A stretch of DNA of 29,961 nt from Methanobacteriota archaeon (GTDB lineage Archaea > Halobacteriota > Methanomicrobia > Methanomicrobiales > Methanomicrobiaceae): contig JAEWWL010000038.1 of assembly GCA_023396365.1 (NCBI GenBank), positions 1-29,961 of the forward strand. The letters run 5' to 3'. This document shows positions 22,774 to 29,961 of this stretch, piece by piece. Below the pieces are notes generated by a model that saw only the letters and a list, made by a program, of their open reading frames with translations, did no database searches and had not been told where the DNA came from. Numbering within the stretch: position 1 is the first letter of the stretch; every line of letters begins with the position of its first letter. The position numbers and the translations under genes are program-made.

Positions 22774-25700
22774 AAGAAGAGGAATTTCAGGAATATGTAG
22801 ACGGAGTCTTAGAAGATGAAGCAACTCCTCTAATAACAAAAACAAGGCTTAAGGAATATCGAAAATTTAAACTGAGATTAGAAGAATTAGACCAGAATTG
22901 CAAAGATACTGATCTTAAATTTGATTATTATGCCCTGCCTTTAGTAAAAAATGGTAAAATACCATCATCAGGTAAAAGATGGATAGAAGAAAGAGAATCT
23001 CTCCATCAGGATCATGATTACATTATCCTTGATATCATTAACAATCATGGAAATTTTGGAATTGTAGGTACTCATCAGATGTCTGTTGAAAGTGAAGATG
23101 AAAATTATGTCTCACTTACATTTTTAGACATAGATTTGGATAAAAATGGTGAACCAAAATTACCTTCTGATAAATTATTTGAACTACTGAGGTATATGGA
23201 TACCTTCACTGTACAAACTCGTTCTGGAGGATACCATCTTTACTTCGCCACAAAAAGTTCTTTCATAAAATCATTTAAGGAGAAATACAGGATAAGGAGT
23301 AAAACAAAAAATCCACATCCGTATTATAAAGGCACAGATTTTGGTGAATTACGAATGGCTTCACAATATATTGTTGGAGCAGGGTCGTATGTACCCCCAA
23401 AATCATCGAATGAAAAAACGGTTAACAATCCAAGAGCAGATGGAATTTACAAGGTTTTAATCAACAAACCAATAAAATTCATTGATGAGAATGACTTTCC
23501 TGATTGGATAAATTTTGGAGAGAAAAATAGATCACGAAATGTTAGGAAAAAGTGTTCAGAAAAGAGTAATTCCGATTTTTCTGACACTCAACTAAACTAT
23601 GATCTGATTAAGGAGTTAACCGATCAAGATCCAGATCTTTTCAAAAATCAAGATGGAATCACATTAGCTGAGATTAGGCAACAAAATAAGCGACTTGATC
23701 TTGCTCTTACAAATGTTGAAGAATATGAGATTTACAAACTGGATGAAAACAAAAACTATGATCGTAGTGCATCTGATTGGTATGTTTGTAAACAATTAAA
23801 GAAATACAGATTTTCACCAGAACAGGCATATGCCATATTTGTAAATTTCAGACCATATGAAAAAACAGAGAATGATAATTATCTAGAATTTACTATAATC
23901 AAAGCTTATAGCGAGTATGATGAATTTGATTATTCACCATCAAAAAAATTTTTTGATGAACTACCATTCGAAGTCAAAGAATGTGACACTTTTCCAGATA
24001 CGTTACCAGATAAAAAATGTGTTATTTTAAACGGGCTGCCAAGAACTGGTAAATCACATTATTCACTGATTCAGCTTGGCAAACACAAGTCTGGAATTTA
24101 TGTAGCTCCAAATTATGCGATTCTGGAGAAACAATTCAAGAAATTCTGCGAATTATATCCAGACAAAAAAGCTGTAATCTTGTACGGAAAGAACAGAGCC
24201 TGTAGTTGTACTGATAAAAAGAATTGCAGTTCATGTTCTCTAAAACCCGTTTATAATTCTGATCAAAAGAAGAAAATTATTGAAAATAATCCATCCCTGA
24301 AGAATAAGGTTATCACATTTAGTGAATTGGGAAATAAAGCTAAAAATTACTGCTCTAAACATAACAAAATCGATTTAGAGAGTCTAAATTCAGATTTGTG
24401 TAAATATCATTTCCTTCATGCATGTGAGGAATTCGTGGATTTTGTATTCACAATTCCATTCTATACTGTAGCTGATGAGGAGAAATGGCCCCATCTATGC
24501 TTCAAGGATAGAGAGATAATGGTTATCGATGAAGACACATCGATTAGACACTATATGGCAAAGGAGGTCTTAATCGCCTCTTTGCAAAGATCTAATAATG
24601 TTATTAAAATCGAAAATAATCTTTCAGATCTGGTAATTTCCCTTAAAGAAATGAAAGAAAAACACATTATCAAAAAGAAGAATTTTGAAAATGAAAAGAT
24701 TATCTTAAATTCAATCATCGATTATTTGATTTCTCTATCTAAGCAGATTGATGATTATAGCGTTTCAACGGGAAATAATTCCAAGATTGATTTTGATACG
24801 CTTTATCAGAATTTATTAGAAACTAAGCCAAGTATTGAAGGAGAAGAGAAGCTTGTCTCAGAGGTCGAGGATAAATTAAAGCGTAGTGCTTTAAAATTGA
24901 TCGAAGGTCTCTGCTCTGAGATATCTGAACACAACCAAAGGGCAAGTATCATCAATATTTTTATTGCGGTACTATATCCCTTATCATTAAATCCTTTAGC
25001 TAATCTTAAAACAAGGAATAAAAATGAATTGTATCTAATTCCTGAGCAATACGGATATTGTCGATTACCCGAATGTGCTGAAAGATTTCTATTGATTGGA
25101 TATACTGAGGCAGAAATATTTTCTGAAAATCTTGTAAGTAACCCTGATGATATTCAGGAGCTAAAAACAGATAGATTTGATTATTCAGATAATTTTGTTT
25201 TAATTGTCGCCTGTGGTAAAAATAAAAGAGAACAAAAAAGACTGCTTGATAATTTCATTCAGAAATTACTTAGGTACAATGAATCTGAGAAATTCACATG
25301 CCCCTTCATGGTTCTTACATCAAGTATAAAGCATCAGGAGACATTTACATCGCGTTTAAAAAACAACATCAAGCTAGTTAATGTCCAGCAAGAAAATCCG
25401 TTTGATTTATTCTTGAATTTCTGTATTGGAAAGCACATTGTATTTTATCAGAATTCAATAATTAGCAGAGGTTTGGATATCCCTTGGATAGACATCATGT
25501 TTGTTGATAGTTGCCACTACTCATTGCCTTATTATAGAGCCAAAATTGAGGGTTTAAAAAGGAGTCTTTTAGACATTAAAACGGAATTTAATGAGAATTC
25601 TAAACGATTTAAGGAAATTTCAGAGAATTGCGATTCTAATGACGAAGAAATAAATTCATTAACGGAAGAGAGAGAGTCGTTATTAGAGAAAGAAAAAAAT

Positions 25701-26471
25701 TACAGAGAGATATTATCTAAAACTGAATCGAATCTCGATAAGCTGATAATGGATGAATCTACGAATTCCATGCTCAGATTTTCACCAGTCAAAGACTATT
25801 GTGAGAATAATTGTAAATTTTTGGTTCTTAAAGAACACGATTTTGATTATTTAAAAGAAGAAGCCAGTTCAAAATTCCAAAGGTTTGATCTTACAAACGA
25901 AAATTTGGATGAAATTATCAAATTAGTCCACAATTATTCAATTAAGATTGACGTTGAAACTGCAACAAAAAGAGCAATCGGGGGTAATCTTAAGAAGCTT
26001 ATTTCAAACTTCTCTGAGGAAGAAATTAAAGAAGCACTAAACAACGAGGCTGTAGATTTAGGCAAATCCTATGTTGACTTACATGATGATCTGAATTATT
26101 TATCGATTGTTGGAGATTCAAAAATCTATATTGGAATTAAAACCATCCTTAGTCATCCTAACTTTTTCAAACCCATTAAGGAGGAAAATTATTCAAAAGG
26201 TTGTAGTGGTGACAGTTTAATCTCTTGGATTAAAGAAAGGAAGAAAGATGTAATCTGGTCAGATTCCATTATTAAGAACTGTCTTGATATCCTAGTCGAC
26301 GAAGACGAATTTTTATCAAAATATGATGATTATGACCTTTCAGAGAATAAAATAGATACAACGACATTTTATTACATCGATTACGAGCACATATCCGATA
26401 TTGGAAAATTCATGAATTCAAATTTTTTGGGATTTTATGAAGAATTTATGGAGAAAATTGATAGTAGTTAA
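22770..26471 (+). CDS. primase-polymerase / helicase fusion replication protein
   Basis: A 1233-aa protein, probably the element's replication initiator and motor. Residues about 50-245 resemble the bifunctional primase-polymerase (Prim-Pol) domain: GNFGIVG, catalytic LDID at 119-122, RSGGYHLYF (153-159), and the later FGELRMASQYIVGAGSYVPP region. A PriCT-like linker (SDWYVCKQLKKYRFSPEQA, about 335-380) follows. A helicase-like region begins with Walker A GLPRTGKS (422-429) and Walker B MVIDED (584-589), with a late motif SRGLDIPWID near 899-908. Between the Walker motifs lie cysteines 478, 480, 486, 489, 528, 544 and 552, suggesting zinc or an iron-sulfur cluster. A long charged coiled-coil segment lies near 930-990. 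Start fixed by GGGGGTGA at 22758-22765. Domain calls are by eye. Confidence 0.8.
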   Translation: MKEEEFQEYVDGVLEDEATPLITKTRLKEYRKFKLRLEELDQNCKDTDLKFDYYALPLVKNGKIPSSGKRWIEERESLHQDHDYIILDIINNHGNFGIVGTHQMSVESEDENYVSLTFLDIDLDKNGEPKLPSDKLFELLRYMDTFTVQTRSGGYHLYFATKSSFIKSFKEKYRIRSKTKNPHPYYKGTDFGELRMASQYIVGAGSYVPPKSSNEKTVNNPRADGIYKVLINKPIKFIDENDFPDWINFGEKNRSRNVRKKCSEKSNSDFSDTQLNYDLIKELTDQDPDLFKNQDGITLAEIRQQNKRLDLALTNVEEYEIYKLDENKNYDRSASDWYVCKQLKKYRFSPEQAYAIFVNFRPYEKTENDNYLEFTIIKAYSEYDEFDYSPSKKFFDELPFEVKECDTFPDTLPDKKCVILNGLPRTGKSHYSLIQLGKHKSGIYVAPNYAILEKQFKKFCELYPDKKAVILYGKNRACSCTDKKNCSSCSLKPVYNSDQKKKIIENNPSLKNKVITFSELGNKAKNYCSKHNKIDLESLNSDLCKYHFLHACEEFVDFVFTIPFYTVADEEKWPHLCFKDREIMVIDEDTSIRHYMAKEVLIASLQRSNNVIKIENNLSDLVISLKEMKEKHIIKKKNFENEKIILNSIIDYLISLSKQIDDYSVSTGNNSKIDFDTLYQNLLETKPSIEGEEKLVSEVEDKLKRSALKLIEGLCSEISEHNQRASIINIFIAVLYPLSLNPLANLKTRNKNELYLIPEQYGYCRLPECAERFLLIGYTEAEIFSENLVSNPDDIQELKTDRFDYSDNFVLIVACGKNKREQKRLLDNFIQKLLRYNESEKFTCPFMVLTSSIKHQETFTSRLKNNIKLVNVQQENPFDLFLNFCIGKHIVFYQNSIISRGLDIPWIDIMFVDSCHYSLPYYRAKIEGLKRSLLDIKTEFNENSKRFKEISENCDSNDEEINSLTEERESLLEKEKNYREILSKTESNLDKLIMDESTNSMLRFSPVKDYCENNCKFLVLKEHDFDYLKEEASSKFQRFDLTNENLDEIIKLVHNYSIKIDVETATKRAIGGNLKKLISNFSEEEIKEALNNEAVDLGKSYVDLHDDLNYLSIVGDSKIYIGIKTILSHPNFFKPIKEENYSKGCSGDSLISWIKERKKDVIWSDSIIKNCLDILVDEDEFLSKYDDYDLSENKIDTTTFYYIDYEHISDIGKFMNSNFLGFYEEFMEKIDSS

Positions 26472-26776
26472 GATAATGGAAATAGATCAAAAATCCATTA
26501 CTATCATTTTATTTCTACCATTTATTTTTTTAAAAGAAGCAACTCTTAAATTCAATTTTACTGCATAATTACACCCAAATGTTAAAAATACGATTAATTT
26601 AAAGGAATTGCATTGCTTTTTTATTAATATAATAATATAATTATATATATTCTCCAGATTATGCTCAGATTCTAAAACTGAACCCATTCCTTGAGATATA
26701 CACTAATTCGCGCATGCATCTTTGAGATTTGTGACAACAATCACTTTGTTAAAAAACATTCTCTATGTAAAGGACT
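26472..26776. other. AT-rich gene-free gap between primase-helicase and zinc-finger genes
   Basis: About 305 bp without a supported gene. It holds the hairpin at 26474-26500, T-rich tracts, and a run of almost pure A/T around 26621-26655 that would melt easily. A 66-codon minus-strand frame here has no ribosome-binding site or family resemblance. Its place after the replication gene makes it one possible origin region, but no repeat cluster supports that. Confidence 0.5.
26474..26500 (+). terminator. hairpin plus T-rich tract after the primase-helicase gene
   Basis: TAATGGA (26474-26480) and TCCATTA (26494-26500) form a 7-bp stem three bases after the stop codon, followed within 30 nt by several T-runs up to T7. 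This is a plausible terminator of the replication operon. Confidence 0.45.
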
Positions 26777-27127
26777 CTAAGATCCTGAACATAATACAGC
26801 CAATTCATTAAGCTGATTTTGGAGTGAGAAGTTTTCTTCTTCCAAGTATTCTCTTCTTGCTTTAAGAATCAGAAATGCTTCTTTATATTCATCAAATCGT
26901 TTTAATTCAGTTTTTAGTTCTTTATTTTCCTGAATCAAAACTTGATTTTCTTTAAAGTATTTATCGGCAATAACTTTTGATTCTGTGGCAATCTGTTCAA
27001 GTTCTGCGTAATAGGTTTCCTTTGCCCTTTCTTCTTCTTTGATTCTTAATACAACTGGACACTTGGCCTGATGAGCTGCCAAAGCCCGTTTACTTTTGAA
27101 CCAACTACCACATTCACATTGGATCAA
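26777..27127 (-). CDS. C2HC zinc-finger protein with coiled coil, TTG start
   Basis: A 116-aa protein starting at a TTG at 27127, 6 nt after GGAGGG (27134-27139 on the plus strand as CCCTCC). The product begins MIQCECGSWFKSKRALAAHQ and matches the start of the upstream neighbour, which supports this start over longer frames. Zinc ligands appear as C-x-C, then H and C in AAHQAKCP, a C2H2/C2HC-type finger. The remaining 85 residues are charged and strongly helical (EEERAKETYYAELEQIA onward), a probable dimerising coiled coil. It overlaps the upstream zinc-finger gene by 14 nt, so the pair is cotranslated. Small zinc-finger proteins are common in archaeal viruses and plasmids; DNA binding is inferred. 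Confidence 0.7.
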   Translation of the reverse strand: MIQCECGSWFKSKRALAAHQAKCPVVLRIKEEERAKETYYAELEQIATESKVIADKYFKENQVLIQENKELKTELKRFDEYKEAFLILKARREYLEEENFSLQNQLNELAVLCSGS

Positions 27128-27326
27128 TGTAATCCCTCCACAATGCATCAGGATTCGCGTCATTATCATAACGTAGTATATGACCATTAGGAATGGCCTG
27201 TAGATATTTTCCATCAATACCAGCCTTTATTTTGGCCTCCTGATATGCAGGACAGAACCGTAAATGTGCTCTAAGTGCCTGCCGTGACTTGAACCACTTT
27301 TCTTTACAATACATGCACCGAATCAT
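27114..27326 (-). CDS. small C2HC zinc-finger protein
   Basis: A 70-aa protein beginning MIRCMYCKEKWFKSRQALRA. C4 and C7 with the following H and C (RAHLRFCP) make a single C2H2/C2HC-like finger, followed by a short tail (DGKYLQAIPNGHILRYDND) without a coiled coil. GAGGT (plus-strand ACCTC, 27332-27336) lies 5 nt upstream of the ATG, and a TATA-like TTATATAAT at 27358-27366 lies about 36 nt upstream. The downstream gene is a paralogue sharing the WFKS-ALAH core. Function is probably DNA or protein binding in element control; nothing more specific can be said. Confidence 0.7.
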   Translation of the reverse strand: MIRCMYCKEKWFKSRQALRAHLRFCPAYQEAKIKAGIDGKYLQAIPNGHILRYDNDANPDALWRDYIDPM

Positions 27327-27793
27327 CGTAAACCTCTAAAATTTTTTTATCAAACAATTATATAATTCCATAAATATATTTATAATCAATATTATATATA
27401 ATTTCCCCAACTATAATTTCAGAAGAATTCAAATCACATCCAAAATGAAACGAAATCTTTCAAATGCTCATTCAATAATTAGAAATACTGAAGGATTTTG
27501 AAGAGAGGAATGCAAAAATTTAGATTTTCTATTTCAATTGTAAGACTTTAGATACCCCATCTAGGGGCCTTTCATTTTACTAATAACCGCATAAGAAATT
27601 GTGACGGTATGGTAGATCGATCTGAATAGTATGGAACCACTTCTATTCTATGCTTTTATGCGGTAATTCAGATGTTTGTCAGATATAGATATTTATTCTT
27701 TTTCGACAAGTATTTATGTAAAATTAACCCGCATTATTAAAATTTTATGAAAATGCCTATTATTCAGAAGATAGATACTAAAAATGAGTAATA
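27327..27793. other. gene-free region with inverted repeats and mutually exclusive hairpins
   Basis: A 467-bp gap. The left 100 bp is a mass of A/T holding the zinc-finger promoter. At 27549-27567, TAGAT pairs with ATCTA (27559-27563), while CCCC (27555-27558) can instead pair with GGGG (27564-27567) around that same ATCTA, so the two hairpins exclude each other. Further on, ACCGCATAA (27586-27594) pairs with TTATGCGGT (27656-27664) and encloses GAATAG/CTATTC (27624-27629/27643-27648). It might be an origin, a small RNA or a control region for the 702-aa gene. The only plus-strand frame seen (17 codons from 27445) is not convincing. Confidence 0.5.
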
Positions 27794-29902
27794 ATGTCTG
27801 ATACAGAAATTATTGATCAAATACTAAATGATCTTTATACTTCAAAACTTACAAGAGACGATATAGCAGAAAAATATCATATTTCTGATATTTATGCTGG
27901 TATAATTTTAAAAAATATATCCCAATCTCCTGAAATATTGCGTGAACACCATGTATTAATGGTTGAAAAAGTTGAAAATAATGGAAAACGAGGTAGAGCA
28001 AACACTTATTTTCTTACACCAATTCCTATTGAAATACAAATATATGATCTTACTCTTGGTATAAGTTTATTAAATTTCAAAGAATATTATCAAAAATATT
28101 ACTCGTATCTTAATTTCTCATCAGATGATTCCCAGATTAATATTGCACTTGAAAACTGTTCAGCATATCTAGGTTATAATCAGATAGATATTCAAAATCA
28201 GTTATTAAAGAATACAAAATTAATTTCGTCAAATATAACCCCCTTTTTGTTTTTAGATGACTTTGAAGTTATTGATAAAGTAGCATATAAAATTCAAGAA
28301 GCAGATGGATTTTTAGCTAGGTATTTTATTAGGCAAGAAAACTCAATAATTGAAATCTTTAATGAGTTCTATAAAACAGTTGAGTACTATTTACAAACAA
28401 TTTCGGATAAAAAAGAATTCCCAATATTTGAATTACAAACTGGGATTAAATACTTATCTTGGGCAATCCGCTTCTATGGCAATAATGAAAAATACTGGGA
28501 TATTCATTCAAAACTGTTGCAAATATCAGAACAACTATTTATTCTATTATTTATTCCTCCAGAAGTTAGAGATTCATTATCAATAGAGCAAGTATCTAAA
28601 CAAAAAAATCTATCTAGAGACTTAATAAAAAATTTAAAAGTTCTAGGAATAGAGGCAAATGACGCATTTGTACTAGATTTATTATTACATAATAAAGAAG
28701 CTCCAATTTCAAAATTTTATTCATCTTCTCCTAAAAAAATAAAACATATCAAAAATTCATTAAAAGAATTAGTTAAAAAAGGAGTTGTAGTTTCATTTAA
28801 CAAAAATGCCGAGAATAATCGAATAATAAACTATTATAGCTTGAACAAATCCCCTGAACAAATATATTGCTATCTAGAATCAAAAAACAAAAAGAAATTT
28901 GAAAATTTATATCAAATATTCAACTCAACAAATTGGAATAATTTTGGTACAAAAAATGCTGATGAAATAGTCAAACAAATGATAAAGATTGGAATAAGTC
29001 CCAATGCTTCAAGAATCATGGTATATTTGCATTTAAATCCTAAAAAACCAAGTAGAATGATACAAAGTTCAGATTTTATAAACGGTATAGTAATAACAGA
29101 GCTTTTAAGAAATTTATATGAAGCAAATTGGATTATTGCAGAAGAAATAGGTCATACCTCAGGGCATTCTGATACAAGATATTCTTTAAGCGAACCATTG
29201 TATGATATTATTTTAAAATATCTTATAAACTATTTTGAACAAGTTGAACATTCTTTAAAAGAAGTTGAAGCTGAGTTTTCAAAATTGGAAGAAGATTATG
29301 AACCAATAAATGAAGATGAATTCATAAATGCTCCTAAAATAGTTCAAGAAAAAGGGTACAAATTGATTATTGAAAGTTTAGAACCAATTTTACTATCACA
29401 TTCTAATAAACAAGATCAATCCTTTGTACTTGAATTAAAACCACCTCTTCCTAATTTAATACGTATCTATTTAACGGATATGCGAATTTCACTCTCAAAA
29501 GATGCTTATGTAGCAAGACTTATTTTTGGAAACAAAAGGGGTGAAGTCTGGAATTTTGACAACACTGATGTATCATACACCGTTTTATGTGGATATATTG
29601 ATGAATTAAACATGTTCATCCTTTTTGATACATCATTCCATACAAATATTTCATATCACAAAAAAATTAGTGTTCCAATAGAGATGGTATATAAAGCAAT
29701 AAGCTATGAACAGATATTTAAAAGAATTACAAATAATAAAGAAATAGTAATAATTGTTCCACCTAACAAATTTATTCAAGGCTTAGAACAAAGGTATGAA
29801 TTGCATTTACAGAATTTAATTTCTGGAAACTTTAAGAGGATTTCGATAAACCCATCCAAACCAAAAGTACTTTATTTTCATAAATTGATCAATAATCAAT
29901 GA
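27794..29902 (+). CDS. large protein with three HTH/winged-helix segments and a nuclease-like C-terminal domain
   Basis: A 702-aa protein I cannot name. Residues 5-45 resemble a helix-turn-helix (TRDDIAEKYHISDIYAGII). A Leu/Tyr-rich helical region (about 80-280) follows. Two TrmB-like winged-helix segments are visible, about 284-355 and 397-475 (ASRIMVYLHL and ITELLRNLYEANWIIAEE), then an acidic coiled coil (about 485-512). Residues about 513-690 form a separate domain: LIRIYLTDMRISLSKDAYVA, a region with VLCGYIDELNMFILFDTSFH, and EIVIIVPPN. From memory this last pattern resembles C-terminal domains of some restriction-endonuclease-like proteins; that is uncertain and no catalytic motif is proven. 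Very AT-rich codon use. It overlaps the next gene as ATGA. A sequence-specific nuclease or defence effector is one possibility, a regulator another. Confidence 0.6.
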   Translation: MSDTEIIDQILNDLYTSKLTRDDIAEKYHISDIYAGIILKNISQSPEILREHHVLMVEKVENNGKRGRANTYFLTPIPIEIQIYDLTLGISLLNFKEYYQKYYSYLNFSSDDSQINIALENCSAYLGYNQIDIQNQLLKNTKLISSNITPFLFLDDFEVIDKVAYKIQEADGFLARYFIRQENSIIEIFNEFYKTVEYYLQTISDKKEFPIFELQTGIKYLSWAIRFYGNNEKYWDIHSKLLQISEQLFILLFIPPEVRDSLSIEQVSKQKNLSRDLIKNLKVLGIEANDAFVLDLLLHNKEAPISKFYSSSPKKIKHIKNSLKELVKKGVVVSFNKNAENNRIINYYSLNKSPEQIYCYLESKNKKKFENLYQIFNSTNWNNFGTKNADEIVKQMIKIGISPNASRIMVYLHLNPKKPSRMIQSSDFINGIVITELLRNLYEANWIIAEEIGHTSGHSDTRYSLSEPLYDIILKYLINYFEQVEHSLKEVEAEFSKLEEDYEPINEDEFINAPKIVQEKGYKLIIESLEPILLSHSNKQDQSFVLELKPPLPNLIRIYLTDMRISLSKDAYVARLIFGNKRGEVWNFDNTDVSYTVLCGYIDELNMFILFDTSFHTNISYHKKISVPIEMVYKAISYEQIFKRITNNKEIVIIVPPNKFIQGLEQRYELHLQNLISGNFKRISINPSKPKVLYFHKLINNQ

Positions 29903-29961
29903 GCACGTTTACTAATTTTGCAATTAAAGATGAATACAGGCATATTGCTGAATTGGGAGAT
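29899..29961 (+). CDS. start of a gene, possibly an IS5-like transposase (partial, cut by the window end)
   Basis: ATG 29899 overlaps the previous stop as ATGA and opens 21 codons, beginning MSTFTNFAIKDEYRHIAELG. This N-terminus recalls DDE transposases of IS5-like families in archaea, from memory only. If it is one, direct coupling to the preceding gene is unusual, since an insertion sequence normally begins with an inverted repeat and its own promoter; none is evident here. Too little is present for certainty. Confidence 0.45.
   Translation, partial: MSTFTNFAIKDEYRHIAELGD

Larger units (their letters stand above)
18803..29961. mobile_element. integrated plasmid- or virus-like element in tRNA-Glu (right end outside the window)
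   Basis: From the tRNA-Glu 3' end the sequence becomes markedly AT-richer and carries typical element genes: two tyrosine integrases, a winged-helix regulator, a primase-helicase, zinc-finger proteins and an HTH protein with an unknown C-terminal domain. No structural virion gene or conjugation gene is recognised in the part seen. The right attachment site, expected as a repeat of the tRNA 3' half next to an int(N) fragment, is not in the window. The left boundary is taken as the point where the integrase frame opens inside the tRNA. The final genes could belong to a second, adjacent insertion. Confidence 0.75.

Noticed and set aside
26487..26687. 66-codon minus-strand frame after the primase-helicase gene
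   Set aside because: AT-rich sequence with no ribosome-binding site or domain, overlapping a probable terminator.
27445..27498. 17-codon plus-strand frame in the gap before the 702-aa gene
   Set aside because: Too short, with no ribosome-binding site and no similarity, despite a TATA-like sequence upstream.
18863..29961. Right attachment site (repeat of the tRNA-Glu 3' half) within the window
   Set aside because: I found no second copy of the TTCGAATCCCC region by reading; the right end must be outside the window if the model holds.

Overview
The window reads as chromosome of a methanogenic euryarchaeon, most likely of the order Methanomicrobiales. Supporting signs are an HdrA-like heterodisulfide reductase protein, an archaeal lipid prenyltransferase (UbiA/DGGGP synthase type), archaeal Trm1, a Drg-type GTPase, DUF116, TATA boxes about 26 nt upstream of start codons, and tRNA genes without encoded CCA. 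The genus assignment is not resolvable here.

Positions 1-12042 hold housekeeping genes. A gamma-carbonic-anhydrase-family gene is coupled to a short HdrA-like flavoprotein (83-1859). MtnA (2057) and a DUF116 membrane protein (3111) follow. A leftward pair encodes UbiA prenyltransferase and a bactofilin-like beta-helix protein. Then come tRNA-Arg(CCU), trm1, a highly structured intergenic island (6813-6942), an AT-rich DUF2971 gene that looks acquired, a leftward Drg GTPase and a P2A-type Ca2+ ATPase. Several intergenic regions carry short tandem arrays: 11-bp phased A-tracts, a 13-bp array, and 20-bp duplications sitting on two stop codons.

Positions 12065-18659 are a complete, translationally coupled tryptophan operon, trpE-G-D-C-F-B-A. 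It is preceded by three TGTACA-like hexamers spaced exactly 10 bp apart around a TATA box, which resembles the TRP-box operators of the archaeal repressor TrpY. trpF appears to start at a rare ATT codon behind a perfect Shine-Dalgarno sequence.

From tRNA-Glu(CUC) at 18788 onward the DNA is clearly AT-richer and is best read as an integrated plasmid- or virus-like element that runs past the right edge. The tRNA 3' half continues without a stop into an integrase frame lacking any start codon, as expected for the int(C) half of an SSV-type split integrase. The element then carries a second, intact paralogous integrase and a winged-helix regulator. The regulator diverges from a 56-aa protein plus a 1233-aa primase-helicase fusion, through a symmetric promoter that seems leaderless in both directions. 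Next come two tandem C2HC zinc-finger paralogues, a structured gene-free region, and a 702-aa protein with three HTH/winged-helix segments and an unusual C-terminal domain. That last gene overlaps (ATGA) the start of a possible transposase cut by the window edge.

The integrases, primase-helicase and regulator together form the integration, replication and control core of the element. The 702-aa protein and its coupled partner are the least understood cargo. No CRISPR array, rRNA or complete insertion sequence was seen.
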